A stretch of 8,097 bases of DNA from Dehalococcoidia bacterium (GTDB taxonomy: Bacteria; Chloroflexota; Dehalococcoidia; SZUA-161), in contig SOKG01000319.1 of assembly GCA_004376205.1 (NCBI GenBank), positions 1 through 8,097 on the forward strand. Direction: 5' to 3'. Positions 1 through 6,972 of the stretch are shown piece after piece. Positions within the stretch are counted from its first letter, which is position 1. Each line of letters opens with the position of its first letter. The position numbers were made by a program, and so were the translations under genes. The notes beneath the pieces were generated by a model. It searched no databases. It was not told where the DNA came from and saw only the letters and a list, made by a program, of their open reading frames with translations.

Positions 1-2
1 CC

Positions 3-101
3 ATCGTAAAGAAGCTGCTGCACAGCCCTATCTCATGCCTCAAGAAGTACAACGGCAATCATCTTCAGGTGATCCAGGAGATTTTCGGACTGCCGATGTA
101 G
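3..101 (+). CDS. hemA: Glutamyl-tRNA reductase, C-terminal fragment (5' end outside window)
   Basis: An open frame enters from the left edge and ends at TAG 99-101, giving 32 residues that start IVKKLLHSPISCLKK and end LQVIQEIFGLPM. The pattern of 'K-LLH-P---LK', a short spacer, then 'L--I-E-FGL' at the extreme C-terminus is typical of the dimerisation domain of glutamyl-tRNA reductase. That enzyme reduces glutamyl-tRNA(Glu) with NADPH to glutamate-1-semialdehyde, the first committed step of C5-pathway tetrapyrrole synthesis in the cytoplasm. The catalytic and NADPH-binding domains lie outside the window, so the call rests on the tail alone. A haem-synthesis gene beside a nine-haem cytochrome makes biological sense. 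In many bacteria hemA also sits next to cytochrome c maturation genes, which could lie further upstream here. Confidence 0.75.
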   Translation: MVKKLLHSPISCLKKYNGNHLQVIQEIFGLPM

Positions 102-179
102 CCCCAGGCGGGAACATCTGTCGGCGGCTCTCCCCAAGGACAACTCGACAGGACTCCCTGAAAAGGATTGTTGAAACCC

Positions 180-208
180 TTGACATTTGGCATAAGGTCA
201 TTTATAGT
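180..208 (+). promoter_or_regulatory. Sigma70-type promoter for the multihaem cytochrome gene
   Basis: TTGACA at 180-185 and TATAGT at 203-208 are separated by exactly 17 bases. The -35 is perfect and the -10 differs from consensus at one position. Transcription would start near 215, leaving a leader of about 150 bases before the ATG at 366. A short dyad, GTCA-TG-TGAC (220-229), lies just past the predicted start point and could be an operator, but the arms are only 4 bases. The rest of the 102-365 gap shows no convincing gene and no clear terminator for hemA. A weak CTGTCG/CGACAG pair (118-123 and 146-151) is all I see there. Confidence 0.6.
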
Positions 209-365
209 GTACGCGCGCGGTCATGTGACGATAGTCTGCGTAAGGGTGTATGTCTCAAGTGAACCGAGAAAGTCGTTATGTTCCTGAGTAGTGATCGGGC
301 ATCATTTTCTGTCCTGCCTGAGCAACTTCTGGGGAGGCGAATCTTTGCACAAAGGAGGCCCAAGG

Positions 366-2795
366 ATGGTAGCATTCGTTAGGGGCAAATGGCTTATTTT
401 TCTGGCCGTAGTTCTCTTGGTGCTAGCTAGTCTAATCCTGGCAAGTTGTGCAGCTGGAACCAGCAAAGGTACTATCTCGGGAACAGTCACCAACAGTTTG
501 ACCGGAGGACCCTTGATCGGTGCCACACTTACTACAGACCCTGCCATTGAGGGCGTAGACATTGAAACGGACGATAGTGGCAGCTACTCCGCAAGTCTTC
601 CCGTGGGGATATACACTCTTACCTTCGAAAAGCAATACTTTGAGTCCTACACCGAGACGGTTTCGGTGGTAGCTCTTGAGCCGGCTAGCCAGCATGTAGC
701 GCTTGCGCCCACCAGCCCGGTAGCGGTAGATGCCGGCGAAGATGAGGAAGGCTCCCCTGGCGGGACTGCGACTCTCAAGGCCACGGCTGAGCCTCTGGAC
801 GGTTCGACCGTGAGCGGCTACGAGTGGAGCCAGACCGCAGGTGTAGCCGCTACCATCCAGAACGCCAACTCTGCGACGCCAACGGTGACCCTGGGTGATC
901 CGGCGGCCTACAAAGCCGAGCTTTTCGACCACCTCGATACTCTGGACCGGTTTATGGTCCAGGCCGTTAACCCGCATTCTCTGGAGGAGGCCGAGGCGGC
1001 CACCTTCACGGTCACTGTGACCACCAGCAGCGGGACTTACAGCGATACGGTGGATGTGACGGTGGACCTCACCTATGTAGTAAATACGGGTATCCGGAAT
1101 GTACCCATTGGGTTGCCGGTACTGCTGCATGGGAAAATCCAGGATGCCTACAGTTGGACTCTCACGTCTCCCTCGGGGTCTGGTGCTGCCCTGGATGATT
1201 CCTCACTCCAGAATCCAGCCTTTACCCCTGATATTGCTGGTAAATACATACTGACTGAGGCAAACAGTGGAGCCACTCTTGACATCTACACTGGTACCTG
1301 GACAGGCGTTATCACCGGGCAGGATGCCAGCGGGCAGCCAGTTGCTGACGCCGCCTGCACAATGTGTCACGATGGCTCTATTGCCCCTGACAAGTTCAGT
1401 CCTTGGGCGGCTTCTGGACATGCCGAGATTCTTACGCAGAACATCGACGACCCTCAGGGCCATTGGAGCCTAGGCTGCGCCTCCTGCCACACTGTGGGCT
1501 ATGACACCGATGCCGATAACAATGGTTTCGACGAGGCAGTTGCTGCAGAAGGCTGGGAGGTTCCCCATGGAGCTGTGGGTAACTGGGCCAACATGTTGGC
1601 TAATTACCCCGACACAGCCGGACTGGCCAATATCCAGTGCGAGAACTGTCACGGCCCCCAGCAGAGTGAAGCTCATATGCAAAGCTCTCCTCGAACAAGT
1701 ATCTCGTCCGATGTCTGTGGAGCCTGCCACGGCGAGCCGCTGCGGCACGGCCGCTTCCAGCAGTGGGAAGAGAGCAAACACGCCGACTACACACTGGCGG
1801 TAGAAAGAGGCACGAGCAGCCACTGCGGGCGCTGCCATTCCGGCCAAGGATTCCTGGAGTGGTTGCCTCAGCTTGAGGCAGGTAATCCCGGAAACATCGA
1901 GACTGAGATCACCTGGACGGCCGAGACTGTTCATCCCACTACCTGCGTGGTCTGTCACGAGCCGCATGAGCAGGGCAAGATCTCCGGCGAGCCGAACACG
2001 GCTACCGTTCGTATCGAAGGTAACACGCCGTTGCTGCCAGCCGGATTCAAGGCGCTTGGCGTAGGCCGCGGCGCGCTCTGCATGACCTGTCACAACACGC
2101 GAAACGGTGCCCACAACGATGCGGTGACAACCACGATGGACGATCATGCACCCCACGTAGCGGCACAGGCTGATCTGCTCATGGGCGAGAACGCCTTCTT
2201 CGTGACTGTGGGAGAACGTTCTCCGCACTCCTACATCGAGGACAGCTGCACCAACTGCCACATGCAGTTGACACCCCCACCAGCGGAACTGAGCTACAAT
2301 CTCAGCGGCACGAACCACACTTTCGAAGCAAGTCTCGAAATCTGCTCTAGCTGCCACGGGGTCTTCGACGGCGGCTCGCTTCAGGAAGCCATCGAGGGTC
2401 AGCTCGAGGAGCTCAAGACGGCCATTGAGCAGGCCATCACTGACGAGATTGCTGCACAGACAACCGGACGAGGTACAGTCACTCTAGTAGGAGTCGCGGC
2501 GGATGGCTCAGACGTAGTTATAACGGGTGCTGGCGCCGTCACCGCTGTGGAGCTCACTGAGTCCCACGGCCGGATAGCGATGGACATCACCGTTAACGGC
2601 ACAACCTACGAGCATGTCAGGCTTGCCTCAGACACTGCGGTGGGCGCTGGCACGCTGGTTGATTCCGCTGCCGGTCAGACTATCGTCAAGGCTGCCTGGA
2701 ACTACTTCCTGATTCATGGTGACGGTAGCAATGGCGTCCACAACCCCAGCTTTGCCAATAGGGTGTTGAACGCTTCAATCGATGCCTTGAAGTAA
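366..2795 (+). CDS. Nonahaem c-type cytochrome lipoprotein with N-terminal Ig/carboxypeptidase-regulatory-like domains
   Basis: This is an 809-residue exported multihaem cytochrome, probably an electron carrier or reductase on the outer face of the cytoplasmic membrane. I chose ATG 366 because AAAGGAGG (351-358) lies 7 bases upstream and a lipoprotein signal follows at once: a hydrophobic core and the lipobox LASC, with Cys28 as the lipidated residue. An in-frame ATG at 291 would bury this signal. Residues ~33-117 look like a carboxypeptidase-regulatory-like beta domain (GTISGTV... ending in a SLPVGIYTLTF-type strand). Residues ~118-235 look PKD/Ig-like (YEWSQ). Nine CxxCH motifs start at residues 331, 371, 425, 451, 487, 527, 572, 628 and 660. 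A helical stretch (~670-695), a small beta region and a C-terminal DGSNGVHNPSFA motif follow; DGS-GVHNP tails are common in multihaem cytochromes of the c552/c554 kind. The substrate cannot be read from sequence. Placement is firm, exact role is not. Confidence 0.9.
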   Translation: MVAFVRGKWLIFLAVVLLVLASLILASCAAGTSKGTISGTVTNSLTGGPLIGATLTTDPAIEGVDIETDDSGSYSASLPVGIYTLTFEKQYFESYTETVSVVALEPASQHVALAPTSPVAVDAGEDEEGSPGGTATLKATAEPLDGSTVSGYEWSQTAGVAATIQNANSATPTVTLGDPAAYKAELFDHLDTLDRFMVQAVNPHSLEEAEAATFTVTVTTSSGTYSDTVDVTVDLTYVVNTGIRNVPIGLPVLLHGKIQDAYSWTLTSPSGSGAALDDSSLQNPAFTPDIAGKYILTEANSGATLDIYTGTWTGVITGQDASGQPVADAACTMCHDGSIAPDKFSPWAASGHAEILTQNIDDPQGHWSLGCASCHTVGYDTDADNNGFDEAVAAEGWEVPHGAVGNWANMLANYPDTAGLANIQCENCHGPQQSEAHMQSSPRTSISSDVCGACHGEPLRHGRFQQWEESKHADYTLAVERGTSSHCGRCHSGQGFLEWLPQLEAGNPGNIETEITWTAETVHPTTCVVCHEPHEQGKISGEPNTATVRIEGNTPLLPAGFKALGVGRGALCMTCHNTRNGAHNDAVTTTMDDHAPHVAAQADLLMGENAFFVTVGERSPHSYIEDSCTNCHMQLTPPPAELSYNLSGTNHTFEASLEICSSCHGVFDGGSLQEAIEGQLEELKTAIEQAITDEIAAQTTGRGTVTLVGVAADGSDVVITGAGAVTAVELTESHGRIAMDITVNGTTYEHVRLASDTAVGAGTLVDSAAGQTIVKAAWNYFLIHGDGSNGVHNPSFANRVLNASIDALK

Positions 2796-2831
2796 CGAAC
2801 ATTAGCTCGTGTCAGAGGCGGGCTTTGCGTG

Positions 2832-2868
2832 ACTGGCGCGTCCTTCACTGGCGCGCCAGTTTTACTTT
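2832..2868 (+). terminator. Intrinsic terminator after the cytochrome gene
   Basis: ACTGGCGCG (2832-2840) pairs perfectly with CGCGCCAGT (2852-2860) across an 11-base loop, followed by TTTTACTTTACT-type sequence. A second fold is possible: 2847-2860 (ACTGGCGCGCCAGT) is itself a perfect 14-base palindrome, because ACTGGCGCG occurs twice (2832-2840 and 2847-2855). The T tract is interrupted, so termination may be partial and some read-through into the kinase gene is possible. Confidence 0.65.
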
Positions 2869-2999
2869 ACTAAGGGGGAGAGCGTGATCTCTGGTGCTTA
2901 CCATTTCTCCTCTCATCATGCTCCCAGTCTTCACTGGCTCGCTTTGATAAGATCAGGCTTTGGACATGAGGAGTATGTTTCGCTTGAGGAGAGTTAACA
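2869..2999 (+). other. Intergenic leader of the histidine kinase gene, with repeat of CTTCACTGGC
   Basis: These 131 bases hold no convincing gene. I find no good promoter: TAAGAT (2948-2953) could be a -10 but has no matching -35. CTTCACTGGC occurs at 2929-2938 and also within the terminator at 2843-2852. The kinase ribosome-binding site AGGAG is at 2987-2991. The two-component pair may have its own weak or activator-dependent promoter here, or be fed by read-through from the cytochrome transcript. Confidence 0.35.
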
Positions 3000-5408
3000 G
3001 TGAGGTTCGTGCCTACCCTAACCTTGAGGAAGAAAGTTGCTCTCCTAGTTGCGGTTGGGCTGTTGTTGGGGGTTGGGGTGTTCTCCTTCCTGAGCATACA
3101 AGCCGTGAACCAGAGCACGGATGCAATGCTTCAGGAACGGTTGACCATCACCCTTCTGATAGCCGACTACGCAGACGAGGTATTGGGGCACGCTCTGGAA
3201 GAGCTTGAGCATTATTCCAGGCTAATAGGGAGTAACGGCCTGGAAGATGAAATCGAGCAGCAGATGAATGCTCTTGAGGATACGTATTCCCGAATGTCAA
3301 TTTCTACGCTCGGCATCTTCCTCCTCGACCAGGAAGGAGGGGTTGTATGGAGTAAGCCCGACTATCCGGAGCTGGCAGACGTCAATATGTCTTCCTATCC
3401 CAGCATCAGCCAAAGCCTGGAAAGCGGTGAGGCTTGCATCTCCGGGCTTGTTTCAGCACCGGTGACCGGGACCCCGGCAGTTTTCCTCACCAGTGCTGCC
3501 AGGGAGGATAACCAGGGAACCAGAGGCATGCTTGTGGTGGCCATCGACCTTGTTCAATCGAGTATCAGCGGTTTCATACAGCCTATAGAACTGGGTGTGA
3601 CGGGCTACGTTGAGATCGTAGACCAAAACGGCGTCGTTATCGCCAGAACCGAGCCCGGCCATGAACTCGCCCCTTTTGAGAAGAGCGACCACCCGGATCG
3701 CTTCGCGGCACTGATTAATGCTGGCGAGCCAACTGTAGGCACATGCCACACATGTCACGAAGCCGAGCAACAAGTGGAAAGAAGAGACGTATTGGCCTTC
3801 GCTCCCCTTTCCAGTGCCCCATGGGGCGTTGTGATTCGTCAGGCGGAAGAGGAAGCTCTAGCGCCCACACGCGAGTTGCGCCAAAGGCTGCTTTACTCAG
3901 GAGTAGGGTTGCTCGCCGTTGCTCTCATCATCGTGGTGATAATCACGCGAGACGTTGTGGGACGTATCAGGATACTAACCACCGCTTCTCAAAGGATAGC
4001 TGAGGGAGACCTGACCAGTGCTGTTGCCCCGTTGGGCAAAGATGAGATCGGCACACTAGGCCAAACCCTGGATGACATGAGGACAAAGCTGAAGGTCTCC
4101 TACAATGACCTGGAGCAGAGGACTAAGGAGCTGTCTTCGCTGCTCACGGTGTCTGAGATCCTTACCTCCACCCCTGATCTGGCCAACATACTGGACGATG
4201 TTGTAGCTAAGGCTGTGGAGGTTACCCTGGGGGCAGACGGTGGTGCCCTTGTTCTCCGGAGTGCGGACGAAGGAAAGCTGGCGTTGCACTCCGTCACCGG
4301 GCTAAACGTCGAGTGCCCTTCTGAGATCACAATGACGTCGGATGCGGAGGTTTCTTTGTTGGTGGTTTCAGGGCCGGCGGATGAGCTAACAAAGGCTGAG
4401 GCTAGAAATATTTGCGTTGCCTTCCTCCAGTTGCCTGAGGTGCGTGCTGAAGCTCAAAGCGCAGTGTGCAGCCCAATAGTGCACAAGGGCCAGTGTATTG
4501 GAAGTCTCATCATGGTGAGCCACCGGGATTCTGGAGCTTTCTCGGAGTCGGATCTTCGCCTCCTCCAGGCTATAGCAGACTACGTGGGCATCGCTATCGA
4601 AAGAGCACGTTTAGCGGAAGAGGCGGAGGAGGCAAGAGCCTTGCGAGAGGCAGATCGAATAAAGTCTCAGTTCATCTCTTCAGTCTCCCATGAGCTTCGG
4701 ACCCCACTTACGTCAATCAAGGGCTATTCCAGTTCGCTGCTTCGCCAAGATGTCTCCTGGAATGAGGAAACGAAGCGCGAGTTCATCCAAACCATAGATG
4801 AGAAGGCCGACGAATTGCGGGACTTGATCGACAAACTTCTGCAGATGGCTAGATTGGAAGCAGGTGCCCTGGAACCACAAAAGGAGCCACTGCTAATCCC
4901 ACGCCTTGCCCAGAAAGTCGTGGAGGAAATGGCATCACGAGCGAAGAAGCACGAGTTCGTTCTGGAATTTGCTCCTTCTCTCCCTGTGGTCGAGGCTGAT
5001 GTTCTCCATCTGGAGCAGGTATTGTGCAATCTGGTAGAAAACGCTGTAAAATATTCCCCAGAGGGCGGTAGGATTGTTATCCGAGGTGAAGTTAAAAAGG
5101 ACAGAATCGTGGTCAGTGTAAGCGACGAGGGTGAGGGCATTTCCCCAGAAGACCAAGATAAGGTTTTCGAGCGTTTCTATAGAGTAGATAGTCCTTTGAC
5201 TCGTGGCACGCCCGGCAGCGGTCTTGGACTATCTATTGCTAAAGGCCATGTCGAGGCCCATGGCGGCGAAATCTGGTTGGAGAGCACGGTAGGCAAAGGG
5301 ACCACATTCTATTTTACCCTGCCCTTGGACGGGATGGAAAGTGGCGAACAAGAATCGGGACAAGAGACAGGAAATGGGAAGGAAGACTTCGATTCTATTG
5401 GTGGATGA
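3000..5408 (+). CDS. Membrane sensor histidine kinase: Cache (with CxxCH haem motif)-HAMP-GAF-HisKA-HATPase
   Basis: This 802-residue protein is a sensor kinase of the inner membrane. GTG 3000 is the start: AGGAG (2987-2991) is 8 bases upstream and the first transmembrane helix (~13-33) follows. Residues ~34-296 form a large extracytoplasmic domain of double-Cache type, ending in the usual 'VLAFAPLSSAPWGVVIRQ' strand pair. It contains CHTCH at 249-253, a covalent haem c motif that ordinary Cache domains lack. The second membrane helix is ~297-317, then HAMP (~318-370), a coiled linker, and GAF (~388-537). The kinase core has the H box SHELRTPL with phospho-acceptor His564, N box with Asn681, DEGEGI at 709-714, FERFYR from 723 and GSGLGLS at 739-745, so it looks active. 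The response regulator overlaps its 3' end. It probably senses redox state, a gas or a small ligand outside the membrane; the haem role is inference from the motif. Confidence 0.92.
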   Translation: MRFVPTLTLRKKVALLVAVGLLLGVGVFSFLSIQAVNQSTDAMLQERLTITLLIADYADEVLGHALEELEHYSRLIGSNGLEDEIEQQMNALEDTYSRMSISTLGIFLLDQEGGVVWSKPDYPELADVNMSSYPSISQSLESGEACISGLVSAPVTGTPAVFLTSAAREDNQGTRGMLVVAIDLVQSSISGFIQPIELGVTGYVEIVDQNGVVIARTEPGHELAPFEKSDHPDRFAALINAGEPTVGTCHTCHEAEQQVERRDVLAFAPLSSAPWGVVIRQAEEEALAPTRELRQRLLYSGVGLLAVALIIVVIITRDVVGRIRILTTASQRIAEGDLTSAVAPLGKDEIGTLGQTLDDMRTKLKVSYNDLEQRTKELSSLLTVSEILTSTPDLANILDDVVAKAVEVTLGADGGALVLRSADEGKLALHSVTGLNVECPSEITMTSDAEVSLLVVSGPADELTKAEARNICVAFLQLPEVRAEAQSAVCSPIVHKGQCIGSLIMVSHRDSGAFSESDLRLLQAIADYVGIAIERARLAEEAEEARALREADRIKSQFISSVSHELRTPLTSIKGYSSSLLRQDVSWNEETKREFIQTIDEKADELRDLIDKLLQMARLEAGALEPQKEPLLIPRLAQKVVEEMASRAKKHEFVLEFAPSLPVVEADVLHLEQVLCNLVENAVKYSPEGGRIVIRGEVKKDRIVVSVSDEGEGISPEDQDKVFERFYRVDSPLTRGTPGSGLGLSIAKGHVEAHGGEIWLESTVGKGTTFYFTLPLDGMESGEQESGQETGNGKEDFDSIGG

Positions 5409-6072
5409 CGATCCTCGCCTAATTAGGTTCGCGCGAGCCAATCTGGAATCAGTGGGCTATGAGGTTATCGTCGCCGGGGAGGCCGGAGCCGCTTTGCAGC
5501 TCCTGGATAGGGATATGCCGGATCTCGCAATACTGGACATCATGCTCCCTGGAATGGACGGCTTCGAGCTCTGCCATCGCATCAGGCAGTTCTCCGCAGT
5601 TCCCATCATCATGCTTACCGCCAAGGCAGATGAAACCGACAAGGTGAAGGGACTAAGGCTGGGCGCCGACGACTACCTAACCAAGCCCTTTGGAGTAGAA
5701 GAGTTGTTGGCAAGAGTGGAAGCTGTGCTGCGCCGTGCCAAGCACCCCGAAGAGACTACTGTCTCTCCCACCTTTAGCTACAGCGATTTCTCCATTGATT
5801 TCCTGCGGCATCGGGTGACTGTACGGGGCGAGGAGGTGTCATTCACACCGACGGAATACCGTTTGCTCTTTGAACTCGCGAAGAATGCCGGGAGGGTGAT
5901 GTTTCACGAGGAACTGCTCAGCAGGGTGTGGGGCACGGAGTACCAAAACGAGGTGGAGTACCTCAGGGCTTATGTCCGTCACCTGCGCCAGAAGATAGAG
6001 GATGACCCACGCCAGCCCCAATACATTCTTTCCAAGCCTGGGATAGGCTACATGTTTGCCAGCCCGCCGTAA
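5374..6072 (+). CDS. OmpR/PhoB-type response regulator, partner of the upstream kinase
   Basis: This 232-residue protein is a cytoplasmic transcription factor. The receiver domain has all key residues: acidic group Asp11-Asp12-Asp13, phospho-acceptor Asp55 (ILDIMLPGMDG), Thr82 and Lys104 (LTKPFG). The C-terminal ~100 residues are a winged helix of the OmpR type (FTPTEYRLLFELAKNAGR, then YVRHLRQKIE and the final GIGYMF). The gene overlaps the kinase 3' end by 35 bases, so translation is probably coupled and the two are a cognate pair. I prefer ATG 5374 because it gives the standard short N-terminus before ILLVDDDP. An in-frame GTG at 5341 would give 243 residues and a 68-base overlap, and neither start has a strong ribosome-binding site. 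Targets are unknown; the cytochrome gene upstream is a reasonable guess only. Confidence 0.93.
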   Translation: MGRKTSILLVDDDPRLIRFARANLESVGYEVIVAGEAGAALQLLDRDMPDLAILDIMLPGMDGFELCHRIRQFSAVPIIMLTAKADETDKVKGLRLGADDYLTKPFGVEELLARVEAVLRRAKHPEETTVSPTFSYSDFSIDFLRHRVTVRGEEVSFTPTEYRLLFELAKNAGRVMFHEELLSRVWGTEYQNEVEYLRAYVRHLRQKIEDDPRQPQYILSKPGIGYMFASPP

Positions 6073-6099
6073 AAGGGTACTACTAACAGGGTAAGGGTT

Positions 6100-6129
6100 A
6101 AGGCATCTCTTCAAGGAGATGCCTTTTTT
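6100..6129 (+). terminator. Strong intrinsic terminator after the two-component operon
   Basis: AAGGCATCTC (6100-6109) pairs perfectly with GAGATGCCTT (6116-6125) across the 6-base loop TTCAAG, and a run of six T (6124-6129) follows. It closes the kinase/regulator transcript 27 bases past the stop codon and separates it from the next unit. Confidence 0.92.
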
Positions 6130-6208
6130 GTTGCAGCTTCGATTCATTTTTTCACGTTTTTTTCACTTTGCGGCCATTGTTTTTATGCGTCTTTCATGCG
6201 CACACGTG

Positions 6209-6214
6209 TATAAT
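6209..6214 (+). promoter_or_regulatory. Promoter (-10 TATAAT) of the cNMP-binding-fold gene
   Basis: A perfect TATAAT lies in GTGTATAATTGG. At 17-base spacing the -35 position (6186-6191, TGCGTC) is poor, so the promoter may need an activator or a different sigma factor. Start of transcription would be near 6221. This position also rules out coding starts upstream of ~6220 for the gene that follows. Confidence 0.5.
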
Positions 6215-6220
6215 TGGACA

Positions 6221-6389
6221 ACAAAAACTGAGAAGGCACCTAACGTTAGGAGATCGAAAGGCTCCTGTTCTTCGAGCGTTTCGTGGACCACAAATGTCTA
6301 TACGTGACACCAGACGCGGAGAGAGGAGCCGGGCGGGACGGCAACTTGAGATACTGCGTTTAGGCCTGATGAATGGAGAGGTGAACGGA
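6221..6389 (+). promoter_or_regulatory. Long 5' leader with a 12-base palindrome near the transcript start
   Basis: About 170 bases separate the predicted start point from the preferred ATG at 6390. CCTAACGTTAGG (6239-6250) is a perfect 12-base palindrome about 20 bases into the transcript, a typical place for a repressor operator. AGGAG (6248-6252) can pair with CTCCT (6262-6266). The frame of the next gene stays open through this leader, with an in-frame ATG at 6294 that lacks a clear ribosome-binding site, so part of the leader could be coding. I recognise no known riboswitch. Confidence 0.4.
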
Positions 6390-6860
6390 ATGACACCAAA
6401 GGAAGCACTTCGAGAATGTCAGGCCTTTTGCCGGCTGACTGACGACAAGCTTGAGAAGATAGCGGCTTTGTCTTCAGAGCAAGTTTTCGAAGCGGGTGCC
6501 ACTATATTTCAAGCGGGTAGCATGGCTGAACAAATCTTTGTCCTTATGCAAGGAAAAGTGGCGCTACAAATGGAAGCGCCAATGGGACAATTGCAGTTGC
6601 GCAAGCGTGTCACCCTCGATACCATCGGAAACAGCGAACTGTTTGGATGGTCGGGCATAGTCGAACCCTACATCTACACGCTTTCGGCTATATGCTTACG
6701 AACCTCAATAGTCTTGAGTATCGATGCTCGCAAGCTGAGTTCTCTGCTTCAGGAGGATTGTCCCATTGCTTATGAGGTGTTGCAGGGACTCGCTGTTGTT
6801 ATCAGCTCACGGCTTCATGACACTATGCAATTGTTGGTGACCGAGAGAAGCCTGGCATAA
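6390..6860 (+). CDS. Stand-alone cyclic-nucleotide-binding-fold (Crp/Fnr sensor-like) protein without HTH
   Basis: This 156-residue protein matches only the N-terminal sensor half of the Crp/Fnr family: a helix (RLTDDKLEKIAAL), then beta-roll signatures VFEAGATIFQAGSMAEQIFVLMQG, a strand pair (RVTLDTIG), the cassette region SELFGWSGIVEP, and a long C-terminal helix (~124-150). The DNA-binding domain expected after such a helix is absent; TAA follows at 6858-6860 and no helix-turn-helix appears in the next 100 bases. The Arg-Ser pair that holds cAMP phosphate in CRP is replaced around YIYTLSA (residues 94-100), so classical cAMP binding is doubtful. Four cysteines (10, 14, 102, 124) are present. 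ATG 6390 is preferred because GGAGAGGTGA (6375-6384) precedes it; ATG 6369 and 6294 (188 residues) are in-frame alternatives. It may act through protein contacts. The ligand is unknown. Confidence 0.8.
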   Translation: MTPKEALRECQAFCRLTDDKLEKIAALSSEQVFEAGATIFQAGSMAEQIFVLMQGKVALQMEAPMGQLQLRKRVTLDTIGNSELFGWSGIVEPYIYTLSAICLRTSIVLSIDARKLSSLLQEDCPIAYEVLQGLAVVISSRLHDTMQLLVTERSLA

Positions 6861-6972
6861 TGAGACGGGGACAAAGAAGCTCTGGCTGCAAGGGAAGCCA
6901 GCTCCGAGGGAAAGGCTGAAAGCGCCTGTTGGTGTCAATAGACGGGTCAGCTAATCTGAAAGGAGGCGTGAA
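6861..6972 (+). other. Spacer with two hairpins ahead of the receiver-like gene
   Basis: CTGGCT (6882-6887) pairs with AGCCAG (6896-6901) over an 8-base loop, and AGGC (6913-6916) pairs with GCCT (6924-6927). No T run follows either, so these are not typical terminators. AGACGGG occurs at both ends (6863-6869 and 6940-6946). The region ends in a strong ribosome-binding site, AAAGGAGG (6959-6966). The two flanking genes are probably co-transcribed, with this as an intercistronic RNA structure. Confidence 0.35.

Noticed and set aside
35..262. 75-codon + strand frame overlapping the hemA tail and the promoter
   Set aside because: It overlaps the true hemA frame and runs through the promoter; its protein has no recognisable features.
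291..365. Upstream in-frame ATG at 291 as start of the cytochrome
   Set aside because: It would place 25 residues ahead of a clean lipoprotein signal, and it lacks a ribosome-binding site, while ATG 366 has AAAGGAGG at ideal spacing.
1470..2357. 295-codon minus-strand frame
   Set aside because: It lies wholly antisense to the haem-binding part of the cytochrome, where nine CxxCH motifs prove the + strand frame; its long opening is a shadow of GC-biased codons.
6860..6919. 19-codon frame starting with ATG overlapping the cNBD stop (TAATG)
   Set aside because: Very short, highly basic, and no sign of the missing helix-turn-helix; it coincides with the hairpin spacer.
6861..6972. Possible c-di-GMP or cobalamin riboswitch
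   Set aside because: Some short similarities (GGGAA, GAAA loops), but the conserved core boxes of these classes are not present.
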